A stretch of DNA of 64,000 nt from Trichomonas vaginalis G3 (GCF_026262505.1 NC_067205.1:7502001-7566000); one strand, 5' to 3'; positions 31,174 through 41,382 are shown, counted from the first letter of the stretch. The notes: generated by a model from the letters alone, not told the origin. Program-made: numbers and translations.

Positions 31174-31695
31174 TCAATCATAAAGTACATGACACAATTT
31201 CTCTTTCTGAGGAGTCCATTTCTTAGGCTCGTTATGTTCATGATTTTCCGCGGCAGATGGTGTTTTAAGTTGACCAAGGATTGTATTTTTAGCATCGGGG
31301 CTCTTTAAAATATTGTAAGCTTCAGGGTTTGGTACTTGTTTTAATTGAGGGATCTCTACGAAAGAATTATAAATTGCCTGAATGAGTTCATAAATCCTTG
31401 TGTATCTGTTCCACTCATTGATAAGCAATTGCGAGGCAAAATTTGTACTATGTGGATTTATTAAAGGATGAACGATTCCTGATTGGAAAATTACATCAGG
31501 AATATTATTGGGATAATTTTCTAAGTATATATTATAAATGATAATTTTACCATTGTAAAATCCATTATTTGGAGTCATGCAGACTTGCCACTGACGCATT
31601 GTTCGTATAGAAGGCTGAACAACAATTTCCTTAGGCAATTGTTCAACGCATGCTTGAAATTCAAGAAGTAGGCATTGACTGGCAAATGATTCCAT
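31174..31695 (-). CDS. UBC-fold (UEV-type, AKTIP/FTS-like) protein, 173 aa
   Basis: Order of elements fits a ubiquitin-conjugating fold: N-terminal helix (QCLLLEFQACVEQLPK), strands with MRQWQVCMTPNNGFYNG, a P-rich turn ENYPNNIPDVIFQ, then HPLINPHSTNF and a Trp-containing helix (LLINEWNRYTRIYELIQA). The usual HPN-x-Cys active site is replaced by HPLINP, as in AKTIP/FTS-type inactive E2 variants. A scaffold role, for example in vesicle/dynein adaptor complexes, is inferred from that family. Looks intact. Confidence 0.6.
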   Translation of the reverse strand: MESFASQCLLLEFQACVEQLPKEIVVQPSIRTMRQWQVCMTPNNGFYNGKIIIYNIYLENYPNNIPDVIFQSGIVHPLINPHSTNFASQLLINEWNRYTRIYELIQAIYNSFVEIPQLKQVPNPEAYNILKSPDAKNTILGQLKTPSAAENHEHNEPKKWTPQKEKLCHVLYD

Positions 31696-31897
31696 TTAAT
31701 TTTATATTAATATAGGGGATTACACCTGAATATCCCAAAATTCCTAATACCTTTTGGTTATTGTTTCTTTTGGATTTAATTATCAAAACAATGCCCAAAA
31801 AAAGACATACTAAAATCAAAGATAAATAAGAAAAATAAGAAAAATTTAACAAATATAATTTTATTCGCAAACGAACAGGCTAATATTCATGAAAAAT

Positions 31898-32389
31898 CTA
31901 TGAGGATTTCACCCATTTTGCTTGGTTAATATCTTCTTCTGTTGAAGTAAGAGTGAATTTTCCTTCTGTATGTTTATAGGCCAAATACTTTCCTATATCT
32001 GGAACGGCCTTTGTACATTCTTCAAATCCATGAGTTGCAAAGTATCCGCTAGAGTTGCATAGGGCCGATTGAGGTTTCATTGTTCCTATAAGTTTTCCGA
32101 AAATGTCGATATCAACAATGATTATACTATTGTTATACCAACGAACACCACAAATAGGGAATAAAGAGGGTTGGAAATGTACAATCTGTAAGGCGTTCCA
32201 AAGTTTATGTTCGAAACGAATAATTCTGTTAGAACGCTTGCAAAATAATATCTTTTTTAAACCATCAATTTGAATTGGATAATTATATTTTGAAAAAACT
32301 TCTTTGGGATAAAAATTCATTAATGCTGGATTAATAAAGATTTTTTGAAAGCCAACTATCAATTTTTGAGTTTTAAAAGCAGGAAACAT
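31898..32389 (-). CDS. initiator-binding-domain-like protein (IBP39-type)
   Basis: The middle (IIRFEHKLWNALQIVHFQP, then CGVRWYNNSIIIVDIDIFGK and LIGTMKPQS, ending in THGFEEC) follows the pattern of the trichomonad initiator-binding domain: Phe-x-x-Lys-Leu helix, Gly-Val/Leu-x-Trp turn, 'Phe/Val-x-x-x-x-Gly' recognition helix. Such domains bind the Inr core promoter. The first ATG in frame is at 32389, but the same frame stays open for 54 more sense-looking codons to about 32551 without an ATG. The true N-terminus may therefore be further upstream, split, or decayed. Confidence 0.5.
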   Translation of the reverse strand: MFPAFKTQKLIVGFQKIFINPALMNFYPKEVFSKYNYPIQIDGLKKILFCKRSNRIIRFEHKLWNALQIVHFQPSLFPICGVRWYNNSIIIVDIDIFGKLIGTMKPQSALCNSSGYFATHGFEECTKAVPDIGKYLAYKHTEGKFTLTSTEEDINQAKWVKSS

Positions 32390-32551
32390 GATTTGATTAT
32401 TTGGAGCAGTGTTAACATTTGGAATAATATCAGATAAAACAAATTTTACAACACTCCCAACACCAGTGGGATACGAATATCCAATTGAGAGGTTCTTTTT
32501 ATTGATATCAAGTTTCGCAACACGATCTTTAATTTTATTCTGATGGGACAA

Positions 32552-33068
32552 TTGTAAACGTAAATTTTGTGAGATTTACAACATTTTCAAAACTCAAATC
32601 GGAATATGTTAAAGGATCTAGTTTTTAAAATATAATTCCATTTTCATAAAATCATTTTCATTGAGGACTCACAAATCTATCAAAACATATTTTAATAGCA
32701 TAATTGATTAATTATAGTTAAATAGTATATTGCGGATATAAGTTTATAATTCACATGAACGTTCATTTTTGATAACCATAGAATTCATTATTAATATGTA
32801 TGGTATACTATAAATTTTTCTCATATCAATTATATTTTGAATTCGTAATACAAAAGCTGCAAATTTTGTATACTCAAACAAAAATCGAAATTGAGTCGCT
32901 TGTTTTTTCATATTTTAAACCAAATATTAAAATTTTTAAAATTTTTTCAAGTTTTCAAATGTTTACAATAGTATCGACTATACACCAAGATGGTATATAG
33001 TACATTTATTTTCAAAAGATTTTTGAGATATCCCATCAAATTTTGAAAACATTTTTCAAAGAAGCAAA
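32552..33068. other. host intergenic
   Basis: Divergent spacer between the initiator-binding-like and Myb genes. AT-rich; nothing else recognised. ATTTTTCAAAGAAGCAAAATG precedes the Myb start, with a TCA initiator-like core. Confidence 0.45.
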
Positions 33069-33659
33069 ATGATTGATGTATCTACAGACATGTCTGCCAT
33101 AGAAGGCATAAGGTATCTAATACCCAAGCGTCCTTTTACACGCATTATCTTCTCAAGGGCAGAAGATAATAGATTAATGGAACTTTGGAAGAGATATCCG
33201 AATAAATGGAATGAAATATCAGAAAAAATGGGGAAAAGATCCCCGACCATTTGCAAGAATAGAGTCAGGTACCTATTAGATCGTGATCATACTACTTGGA
33301 CAGCGGATAATGACAGATTACTCATTGAATTAGTTAGAAAATTCGATACCAATTTCCGAATTATTCAAAAATTTTTCCCTAATCATACAGAAAACTTCCT
33401 TAAGAACAGATGGGAGCAGAATATTAAATACAAAGTAGTTGATAACTATGTGAAAGAATTACTTACAATTTCAGCAAATCTCATGAGTGATTCAGATTCA
33501 GTTTATGATACACTTGGATTTGATGAAAGTGATGAATCAGAATTCTATAGCGACTTTGATTATTATTCAGATTTCTCGGATTATTACTCAGAAGCTAATG
33601 CATCTGAGCCAGAAAATGAGAAACTCCTAGGTAGGAGTGGAGTCTCCTTACGAATTTAA
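33069..33659 (+). CDS. two-repeat Myb-like DNA-binding protein, 196 aa
   Basis: First Myb repeat from about residue 26 (FSRAEDNRLMELWKRYPNKW with a following KNRVRYLL recognition helix), second from about residue 77 (TWTADNDRLLIELVRKFDTN, then FLKNRWEQNIKYK). The C-terminal third is acidic and Ser/Asp/Tyr-rich (SDFDYYSDFSDYYSEANASE), suggesting an activation or phosphorylation region. Trichomonads have many R2R3 Myb transcription factors of this size. Intact. Confidence 0.88.
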   Translation: MIDVSTDMSAIEGIRYLIPKRPFTRIIFSRAEDNRLMELWKRYPNKWNEISEKMGKRSPTICKNRVRYLLDRDHTTWTADNDRLLIELVRKFDTNFRIIQKFFPNHTENFLKNRWEQNIKYKVVDNYVKELLTISANLMSDSDSVYDTLGFDESDESEFYSDFDYYSDFSDYYSEANASEPENEKLLGRSGVSLRI

Positions 33660-35146
33660 CCATGATAATCTGTTTATAATTTTTTTTATTACCTAAATAT
33701 TTTCATGATTGTTATAAAATCTATTTTAAATAAAATTTCCGATTTTTCTACTTCATTAATGTATATGCATGACTAACATAATCATTGGGATTTCAAATTA
33801 TCACTACAATATTTGGAAACAAATAATTTTGTAAAAAATATCATGTTTTTCTAATTATCACTTTATGATATATGTCATTTGATCATTTAAATTAAAATTT
33901 CACCGATGATGTGTCGATAATTCAAAAGAAAATAATTTAATATTTTTCAACCATATCAGATATTATTTGGTTTTCACCAATTTTCGAATTGAATATATCT
34001 GAAGTTTTCAAATTTTTTACCAATTCCAAATATTTCGCAACTTAATTTAATCTCAGGGTAATTGAATTCATTAATATAAAATTGAGTGCCTAGCGGTATA
34101 ACAAAAAAATTTTCACCGAAATAAATTACAATTCTCGATTACTGCATATAAATCCTATAATTCTTATTCAACAATGTAAACTTCACAATTTGTTCGGCAG
34201 AAAATTTCTCCAACTTTATTTAAAATTTGTTGATTTCAGAAATTATCATTATCACTTTTAATATATTAACTCTATTCATTTGAAAAACAAGTTTAATTAA
34301 ATTTCACTGTATCTTTTTTGATTAATGTCATTCAATGTTACAATTAATCATCGTTATCACAAAATGCTGATTTATTCTCATATACATTATTCAATATCTT
34401 TTTTTTCTAAACGAAAATTTCATATTAGAAACTCAATTCTATGATACATTTTCGAACATAATTATCTTTAGGGTATTGACAAATTTATCTCTGTTTTGAG
34501 TGTGTATTAAAATCCTTATCATTTTGAACAATACGTTCACATATATGTTTATCAAATAACTACATTTGAGCAACATATACTCTGAGACCTTTTGTCGTTC
34601 CTTTTTTGCATTATTGAAAGATGGCATCAAACAGATAAATACCAATAACATATATGATTAAAATTGGTTCTCATGATTCCGGTCTTTTTAAATGCTCTAA
34701 ATTTCGAAAATTATTACTTAAATCTGGGAGCAAACGAAAATTTCGTCACTTTTTAGAAGAGAATAATTCTTCATGGAACAAACCAGAAGTTTTCCCTAGA
34801 TTGGATTGATCAATAAAGACCAAACTCTCAAGGATAAAAGAGTGAAATACATGAGCCAATATCCACATGTAACTTTTCATTGTTGTCTCGAGTTTTTGAT
34901 ATCAGATTTGCTTATTTTTAAATCGAATATTTTTTTTCTTGAGCATAACAAATTCGAATGTATTCCAGATACCAGATAAGATTCCTAAACACTTTTAATC
35001 TAAGAAGTCTAAGTAATTGTAATTGTAGTTCAATGACATTTAAATTATCAGAAATCTCTTGATAGTATCATCTATTTTTGCGATGTAATTTTTGTTAACT
35101 TTACATTCTTTAAATTGAAATAAAAAAGATTTTTATTTCTTCAAAA
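33660..35146. other. host intergenic, about 1.5 kb
   Basis: AT-rich with no reading frame of coding character and no clear repeat family. Confidence 0.5.
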
Positions 35147-36361
35147 ATGCAAATTAGTCATTTTGTGGTTTTTATCATAGCAATTTTAGGGGTCACAACC
35201 ATTAATAACATTGGTTATTATCCTCTAGTACAAACATATGGAATTTTCGTTCGGACTCATGTTCCTACACTTAAATCAACAAATAAACTACCTGCGTCAT
35301 GCATAATAGAAAAAATAAACATAAACAAAAAAGTTATTCCACAACGAAAGGAGCTATTTTATGTTTCAAACAAATATCAAGAAACATGTCGTGAATTAGA
35401 AAAAACAAAAATGCTTGAATTATACGTAGATATTAACAAAATCGAGGCACAGATACTATGCTTGCGTAACATGTATACAACATACGCAGGAGTTGCGGCA
35501 AATAACGAAAATGCATTTCATCCTGTTAAAAAACTATGGTTTTATGATGATACTGGAGGAAATGTAATAGGAAGTTATGATACAGTAATCAGTCTAGGAC
35601 ATTCAAATTGTGTTAGCTACAGTCATTTCTTTCAAGACACAATTGCTCCATTAATGCTGATTCCAAAAGATGTATGGGAAAATGCCTACATTGTAGGATA
35701 CGGGCTACCTCAAGTTGTGAAGGAAACTTTCAAATTACTTGGCTTTGAAAATAGAGTTATTAAATTACGAATGAAACAGTGGATTTTTGCACAGAAACTT
35801 TATATAGCAATTAATCCTAGACCTTATATAAGCCACTATGGAACAGCTTTTTTAAACATGAGCAAAATATTTAGGTCATATTTCAAACTTCAGGATATAA
35901 TCCCAACAGAATATGTATTTATGAACAGAGACTCTAAAATGAGAAAGATTGGAAATATGGAAGAAATATTTTACGCTGTAAAAAGAAATTTTCCAAAAAT
36001 TCAATGGAAATATAAACAAGATGACTACGGAACATTGAATGAGTCTAGTATAGGCTGGGCCAAAATCAAATTGATCTTTACACCAATAGGAAGCAATGTT
36101 ATTCGCTGTTTATTTATGAAAGAGAAGACAGCTTGCATCCTTGCAATGGGACAGTTCTTCGATGCTTCTGTCATGAAACAACTTGGTACGTTGGAGATAT
36201 ATACTTGCGTTTTCGTTGTCAATAAAATGGATCATTGGAATACCACCCCGAATATAGTCGATATTCCAGAAATCTTAGGTTTGTTTAGAGCTGCTATACA
36301 TCATTTAGAGAACGGAACTTGGCCAGGAGTATCAAGTGAAACACACACTTTTATTGCATGA
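35147..36361 (+). CDS. GT61-like glycosyltransferase (type II membrane protein), 404 aa
   Basis: An N-terminal signal anchor (SHFVVFIIAILGVTTI, residues 3-18) leads into a lumenal domain. Recognisable blocks: SLGHSNCVSYSHFFQDTIAP (about residues 146-165, the conserved His/Asn region), LLGFENRVIKL, EYVFMNRDSKMRKIGNMEEI (arginine after the aspartate), and TPIGSNVIRCLFMKEKTACI, like the 'G-x-x-x-x-x-x-F-M' acceptor motif of DUF563/GT61 enzymes. Probably acts in the Golgi on surface glycans. Cysteines in the lumenal part could form disulfides. Confidence 0.65.
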   Translation: MQISHFVVFIIAILGVTTINNIGYYPLVQTYGIFVRTHVPTLKSTNKLPASCIIEKININKKVIPQRKELFYVSNKYQETCRELEKTKMLELYVDINKIEAQILCLRNMYTTYAGVAANNENAFHPVKKLWFYDDTGGNVIGSYDTVISLGHSNCVSYSHFFQDTIAPLMLIPKDVWENAYIVGYGLPQVVKETFKLLGFENRVIKLRMKQWIFAQKLYIAINPRPYISHYGTAFLNMSKIFRSYFKLQDIIPTEYVFMNRDSKMRKIGNMEEIFYAVKRNFPKIQWKYKQDDYGTLNESSIGWAKIKLIFTPIGSNVIRCLFMKEKTACILAMGQFFDASVMKQLGTLEIYTCVFVVNKMDHWNTTPNIVDIPEILGLFRAAIHHLENGTWPGVSSETHTFIA

Positions 36362-36950
36362 TTTTATTATGTAAATCCTTGCTGAGAAACTGTATTATTT
36401 TGTTTGTTATAAAATTAGATTAGTATTTTTAACTTCGAAACTAGATTTTATTCTCAGATTTTTAATTTCATATCCTTCACTTTCATTAAAAATGAGAAGA
36501 ACACTTAGATTATAAATCAAATAATAAAAGAATTTACAAATATTCAACGTAAACGTCAAAAAGCATTACTTTGGTAAAAATTATGATGAAATATCGAACA
36601 TATTTATACCAACAATTGGCGAATCATCTTTTTATTAAACAGTCATTACATTTTTCCATAGAGATCATTCGATTACATAAACCCATGATTCAGATTATTT
36701 CCCAGAAAAAGAGCGAATAACGAAAAGTTACTCTGGAGCATTCAATTAAATAGAAAACATGCAAGTTTATATGAAATTTATGTTTTTACTCTTCTTTACC
36801 GACCGCTTTTATAAATACCGATGAATCAAAAAAACAAACGATGAAAGACCTAATTACCATTCAATTTTGTTTGTATGTGTTGATTGAAAAAATTGAATGT
36901 AAAATTCAAAACATACAAAGGTTCATTTTCCTCAAAGGCAAATCAAGATA
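36362..36950. other. host intergenic
   Basis: AT-rich spacer. A TTCATTTTCCTCAAAGG stretch about 30 bp before the next ATG has a TCATT initiator-like core. Nothing else seen. Confidence 0.45.
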
Positions 36951-37445
36951 ATGTCATATACCATGGATTCTACTCCACTTATTGGCCATAATGCTATGCA
37001 AAAGAACATCTACATCCGCGTCGAAGGTGTTGATGCAGGAACATTCCCAATTGATGCAAAATCAGAATATGTAGCATGTGTAGGACCAAGAGCTACATAT
37101 AGACAACATAAATGCGACTTCCCAGTTGGCGGAAAGCCAAACAATGTCTGGAATTTCAGATATACAGATGCTTACAGATCTTCCTTCTTCGTTGCTTTGT
37201 ACAAGAAGAGAATTTTCGGTGGTAATATATTAATTGGAGAGCTTGAGCTTAACGTTGCTCAGTTCAAGCCAAACGTCATCACAACCCAGATTGTGACATT
37301 AAAGAGTGCAGAAATCAAATATCTCCCACCGAGAGTAAGAATTTCTGTTCACATATCCGAAAACGGCGCTCAGAAATTCTGTGCCCCATTTAATTCAATT
37401 AACATTCCTGTTAACCCTGCTCCAAAAGGTGTTGCTTATTACTAA
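36951..37445 (+). CDS. C2-domain-like protein, 164 aa
   Basis: A single beta-sandwich-like domain: NIYIRVEGVDAGTFPIDAKS (strand 1-2), a central VWNFRYTDAYRSSFFVALYK block (compare 'W...F.F' of C2 strands), GGNILIGELELNVAQFKPN (the 'G-x-x-x-I-G-x-x-x-L' strand 6) and YLPPRVRISVHISENGAQ. Calcium-binding aspartates are not obvious. Probably a lipid- or protein-binding cytosolic protein. Host codon usage is richer in C/G than that of the Polinton genes. Confidence 0.55.
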   Translation: MSYTMDSTPLIGHNAMQKNIYIRVEGVDAGTFPIDAKSEYVACVGPRATYRQHKCDFPVGGKPNNVWNFRYTDAYRSSFFVALYKKRIFGGNILIGELELNVAQFKPNVITTQIVTLKSAEIKYLPPRVRISVHISENGAQKFCAPFNSINIPVNPAPKGVAYY

Positions 37446-37724
37446 ATATATACTATCTGTCCATTTTATTAATCAGAGTTTTTTTTTTTTAATTTCTAAT
37501 TCCTACCAAAATATGGATTAGGAAGTTCGTATTCTACTAAAAGACCTGAGAAAAATAAAATATAACATAACTGCTATCTTGAGACATGGTAAATCAATTA
37601 GAAAACATAAATAAATTATTTAATGATACAACTCAAATAGATGTTGAAAGGAAAAATGATATCCTAATAATAAAAAAGTCATTTAATTAAACTTAACATG
37701 TAGAAATGTAAATAAAAAGGAAAA

Positions 37725-38174
37725 TCAATCAATATCTTCGCCAAAAACCTTAATAAATTTCAAAAACTCTTGTTTGTCAAGCCTTCCATTATGATCACGA
37801 TCGAATCTTTGCATGTAATAATTTGCTTCCTTTTCAAAATCATTGATCAGACCAAACTTAGCTACAATCTTCAAAATTTCCCTATATTCAATACTTCCTG
37901 AATGATCATAATCGAATAATTCAAAGGATTTCGAATAAATTTTATCGGGGAATTCACTTAATTTGTTAATTGAAGAAAAGAGTCCTTTATAATCTTCAAA
38001 TGTAAGGGTATCCTTTTCATTCTTTCCTAAAATCTGCCAAACTAAAATTGCTAATAACTGAGGACCTGGATAACTAAAGAATTCAAAGAATTTTTTGCAT
38101 TCTTTGAAGTCTAAAGAACCACTGTGATTCATGTCAATGCAATTAAATACTCTTCTGAGCTCCTTTTCTTCCAT
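37725..38174 (-). CDS. EF-hand calcium-binding protein, about 149 aa
   Basis: Calmodulin-size protein with canonical loops DMNHSGSLDFKE, DYDHSGSIEYRE and DRDHNGRLDKQE; the second hand (GKNEKDTLTFED) is degenerate. Start chosen at 38174 rather than the ATG 48 bases upstream (38222), because TTCATTTTTCGCAAATTT precedes it and gives a TCATTT initiator-like core at the usual short distance. A calcium sensor resembling calcineurin B or centrin-like proteins. Confidence 0.88.
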   Translation of the reverse strand: MEEKELRRVFNCIDMNHSGSLDFKECKKFFEFFSYPGPQLLAILVWQILGKNEKDTLTFEDYKGLFSSINKLSEFPDKIYSKSFELFDYDHSGSIEYREILKIVAKFGLINDFEKEANYYMQRFDRDHNGRLDKQEFLKFIKVFGEDID

Positions 38175-38475
38175 AAATTTGCGAAAAATGAAGTGAACAG
38201 AGTTTATCAAATATAAAATCATCTAAGCTTTATTTTATTTTTATGAATTTAGAGACCGAAAACAAGTTGAAATGATTGGTATCCCAATGTGCGAAATTAA
38301 ACAGTTGATATTTATCGGATATTTTTAATATTTAATATGTATTATGAAGAGTTCAAGATAAGACATCTCTTGCTATTAAAAGGATTTGAAATACTAAAAT
38401 ACTTTCTTTTATAACATTTTTTTTGTTTCATATCTGCTAATTTACTTTATATTAACAAATGATCATTGCAAATAT

Positions 38476-39054
38476 TTATTTAGAGTTTTCATAATCAACA
38501 TATTCTTGATAAGTTACTTCAATATGTGCTGATTGGTATCTTTGTAAAGAAACTTTTTCTAATTCTTTTTGGGAAAGTTTATGGTAAATACCACTCTTAT
38601 AAGCAAGCTCTGCAATTGTTTCTTTCTTTGTCCAGCCTTGTTCTTGAGCAACTTCTGGAAGAAAAGTTGAATTGTAGTCATTATATTCGAAAATTGTGCC
38701 ATGCTTTCCAACTTCCCAGTCATCTAAATTGCTGCACTTCTCAAAAGAATGCAAAAAGCTGACTTCGCACTTAAGTTTCGGAATTTCATCTGCTTTCATT
38801 GGACTAAAACGATCATCTTTGAATGCGGCGATCTTAGAGTAGCGAACTAATCCATCGGGCATCTTCATTGATGAGAATGTACCAATGCATCCTCTTAAAT
38901 CTCCATCTTTGAACCAAGTGCAAAACAAAGGATAGGAAGTATTTGGAAATTTCGCATTTATGGCATCAAGTGCCTTATGGTAGTTCGTTCCTTTGAGCTG
39001 ATTCTCTATTGTTTCAAAACAGACAAAACAATGCTCTTTTATCACAACTTCCAT
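38476..39054 (-). CDS. AMMECR1-domain protein, 192 aa
   Basis: Full-length AMMECR1 domain: CFETIENQLKG at the start, PLFCTWFKDGDLRGCIGTFS with the invariant LRGCIG motif (about residues 45-65), AAFKDDRFSPMKADEIPKLK, CEVSFLHSFEKC, and GTIFEYNDYNSTFLPEVAQE near the end. A conserved family across eukaryotes and archaea whose biochemical role is still unsettled. Start follows a TCTCACG sequence. Intact. Confidence 0.92.
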   Translation of the reverse strand: MEVVIKEHCFVCFETIENQLKGTNYHKALDAINAKFPNTSYPLFCTWFKDGDLRGCIGTFSSMKMPDGLVRYSKIAAFKDDRFSPMKADEIPKLKCEVSFLHSFEKCSNLDDWEVGKHGTIFEYNDYNSTFLPEVAQEQGWTKKETIAELAYKSGIYHKLSQKELEKVSLQRYQSAHIEVTYQEYVDYENSK

Positions 39055-39641
39055 CGTGAGATTTTTTTCTTTTGTTTACGGGTCCACTGTAAGGCCAAAT
39101 AAGGCCTATCGTCATCCCAAAAATATTGCTCAAGATGGTGTTTTACTAAGACCCAAAACTTAAAAAAACACAAAAAAATTAACTTTACTCTTTTGAGATC
39201 CTTATCAGATGTGCAACAATTTGATGCAGTATCGCAATTCGAATCCGATTTTTTAATGTAGATGTACTCTAACATTCTTGAAAAAACGCAAAATGATATT
39301 AATTAAGCTTTTCATTTCTGTATCATACACGAAACAAAATCATTTATTATACTAAAATTTATCAAAGTTTGAATAATGAAAAAAATAATATCTAAATTTT
39401 TACATTGAGTCGGCTATTGATATGGTCAATATTAAATCGTTTAAAAATGGGGATTGGCCAGAATAATACCCACTAAAATACACTTTTTTTAAATGTTATC
39501 AATTTGTTATGGTATATCTTTATGATAATGAATAAAATGCTTATCTTTCATAAGTAAATACATAATTTATGCTGAAACACAAAAAATAACACGAAAATTT
39601 TTTGCCAACATTTCAAAACTAAGGATAATGTTTTGAATATA
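39055..39641. other. host intergenic before Polinton 2
   Basis: AT-rich. GGCCAAATAAGGCC, a small palindrome, lies near 39092. No gene recognised. Confidence 0.45.
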
Positions 39642-39647
39642 TAAACA

Positions 39648-39713
39648 AAAAAAAAGGTATTGGGGCTTCCAGGGCTGCGCCCCTCTAGCCCCCTGAAGAT
39701 GTTTAGTATAACA
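39648..39713. repeat. left TIR of Polinton 2 with nested GC hairpin
   Basis: Matches 63482-63548 inverted over about 65 bp. Core 39662-39692 folds as outer GGGGCT/AGCCCC and inner GGGC/GCCC around TGC. In the right TIR the inner hairpin is a different sequence (GGCAC/GTGCC around TTC) in the same frame, so structure is kept while sequence changes. Confidence 0.9.
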
Positions 39714-39749
39714 TGCAGTTTATATAAAATGAGGTTTTTTGGGTGAAGC

Positions 39750-39781
39750 GGGCTTCCCAGGCACTTCGTGCCTTCTAGCCC
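39750..39781. repeat. third copy of the TIR nested hairpin
   Basis: GGGCTTCCCAGGCACTTCGT followed by GCCTTCTAGCCC: outer GGGCT/AGCCC and inner GGCAC/GTGCC. The inner part is identical to that of the right TIR (63499-63531) although it lies at the left end. Confidence 0.88.
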
Positions 39782-40043
39782 TAAAAATTTTTGAAAGTCG
39801 TTGCTGTTGACTTTTCGGTAGAGGACTCAAAATAGTAGAACTATGTCCGGACAAGTAAGGGTCTATCGTCGCTACAGAAAAGTTACGGGCGTTCAAAGAA
39901 ATATACTTTGAGAAGCCTTTTCTTCCTTATAGAATGAGATAGGATGGTTATTTTACAAAACCGACAAGACTTACCGAGTAGTTTTCATGTTTTGTCACTT
40001 CTCTGTCACTTTTCAGGGAAAAAACATTTTTATTAAATATAAA
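39782..40043. other. non-coding left end of Polinton 2
   Basis: Nothing beyond the TIR hairpins. Ends with a TTTTTATTAAATATAAA leader of the element's promoter type just before the methyltransferase ATG. Confidence 0.5.
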
Positions 40044-40862
40044 ATGAATTTTACAAAACCACCGTTACCCTTCTTTGGAAATAAGAGTAGATGTAAAGAT
40101 ATTCTATTGAGAGAAATTAAGAAACTACCGAATGGTCTAACATTTGTAGATTTGTTCGGTGGAAGTTTCTATATATCTCATTTGTGCCATACTATATTCC
40201 CAGACTCAAAGATTATATGCAATGACTTCGACAACTACATGAACCGTCTCAAACATATACCAGACACAAACAAAATATTGAGTGAGTTGAAAGAAAAGAT
40301 ACCTATAGGTAAGATGGAACGTATACCATTAGATAAGAAAAATACTGTCAGAGAGGTTTTGAAAAAAGCAGAGTATATTGACTGGGATAGTATATCTTCT
40401 AGACTATTGTATAGTGGTTCTATAAGAGTTCATGACATTGAAACACTTATGTCAAACGTTTTATATCTTAACTATACAAAGGTTTTCAAAGAGGACATAG
40501 AAAAATATACTGAGGGTATAGAGTTTGTGAGATGTCATTGGACAGAGTTGTATGAAAAATATAAAAACAAGGAAAATGTTTTCTTTATAGTAGACCCGCC
40601 GTTCTATAACACATATGATTTTCAATACCAAGTAGACTGGACTTTGAGAGACTCTTTAGAAACTTTAGACGTTTTACATAACCATCCATGCTTTTACTTT
40701 ACATCCGATAAAAGTGGTTTGGAAACCGTTATGAGATGGTTAGAGGACATACATGACTATGATTTTAGATACGATAAGATAGAATATGAGAGAGGTCCTA
40801 TAAACCGGAAAAAGTGTCATAACAAAGAAATTTTATTGGTAACTAAATGTGGTTTGAAATAG
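40044..40862 (+). CDS. D12-class (Dam-like) DNA N6-adenine methyltransferase, 272 aa
   Basis: Start at 40044 chosen for its TTTTTATTAAATATAAAATG leader; the open frame extends upstream without promoter support. Motif X PPLPFFGNKSR at residues 5-15, motif I FVDLFGGSFYISHL (about 34-47), and catalytic motif IV VDPPFYNTY (about 190). Compact size fits phage and bacterial D12 enzymes. It would methylate adenines of element and perhaps host DNA; N6-methyladenine is a known DNA modification in Trichomonas. Looks whole. Confidence 0.9.
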   Translation: MNFTKPPLPFFGNKSRCKDILLREIKKLPNGLTFVDLFGGSFYISHLCHTIFPDSKIICNDFDNYMNRLKHIPDTNKILSELKEKIPIGKMERIPLDKKNTVREVLKKAEYIDWDSISSRLLYSGSIRVHDIETLMSNVLYLNYTKVFKEDIEKYTEGIEFVRCHWTELYEKYKNKENVFFIVDPPFYNTYDFQYQVDWTLRDSLETLDVLHNHPCFYFTSDKSGLETVMRWLEDIHDYDFRYDKIEYERGPINRKKCHNKEILLVTKCGLK

Positions 40863-40978
40863 GACTACTTGTTTTAGGTTTTTTCCATTGTGTCATTTAC
40901 TTATTTGACGTGGCAGAAAGATATAGAGAATATGAAGATGAACCAATGCCTGCAAATGTCCAGTATATGTACTCGTAA
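40847..40978 (+). CDS. small single-pass membrane protein, 43 aa
   Basis: ATG overlaps the last codons of the methyltransferase. MWFEIGLLVLGFFHCVIYLF is one hydrophobic helix with a short N-terminal end, then a charged tail (DVAERYREYEDEPMPANVQY). Phage- or virophage-type small membrane proteins look like this. No family known. Confidence 0.55.
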   Translation: MWFEIGLLVLGFFHCVIYLFDVAERYREYEDEPMPANVQYMYS

Positions 40979-41001
40979 GAGATATTTTTATCTAATATTA
41001 A

Positions 41002-41364
41002 ATGGACGCACAGAACTTAGCGAATGCACAGCAACCCGGACAACCAAACCCAGAGAATATTCCAAATGAAGTTAGAATACAAACTGCAATGGCAAACTAT
41101 GGTCAAGTGCCAACAGATGTACAAATGCAAACTGCCATGTCAAATGACGCTGCGTTAGGCTTACCACCATGGTATGCAAATATGAGATGGAAAGAGTTTT
41201 ATACAAACCCTGAAGTGGGATATAAACAACTCTATGCAGATGACGCGAACACAGGAGTTGACCCAGAGTATGTTTTCTACCAGAGGAGAAATAGAATGTA
41301 TGAGCTCCAGTTAAAAAATGCTATGGAACTCAGAAGGAAACGTAAGAGACTAGGCGGACATTAG
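41002..41364 (+). CDS. Gln/Asn-rich small protein with basic tail, 120 aa
   Basis: Leader ATTTTTATCTAATATTAAATG. Two near-repeats (EVRIQTAMANYGQVP and DVQMQTAMSNDAALGLP), an aromatic WYANMRWKEFYTNPEVGYKQ block, and a C-terminus ELRRKRKRLGGH able to bind nucleic acid. Lies in a run of small virion-like genes. Function unknown. Confidence 0.55.
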   Translation: MDAQNLANAQQPGQPNPENIPNEVRIQTAMANYGQVPTDVQMQTAMSNDAALGLPPWYANMRWKEFYTNPEVGYKQLYADDANTGVDPEYVFYQRRNRMYELQLKNAMELRRKRKRLGGH

Positions 41365-41382
41365 ATTTTTACATATAGTAAA

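Noticed and set aside
39042-39275. 77-aa minus frame upstream of AMMECR1
   Set aside because: Overlaps the AMMECR1 start in another phase, Lys/Cys-rich without pattern; likely random.
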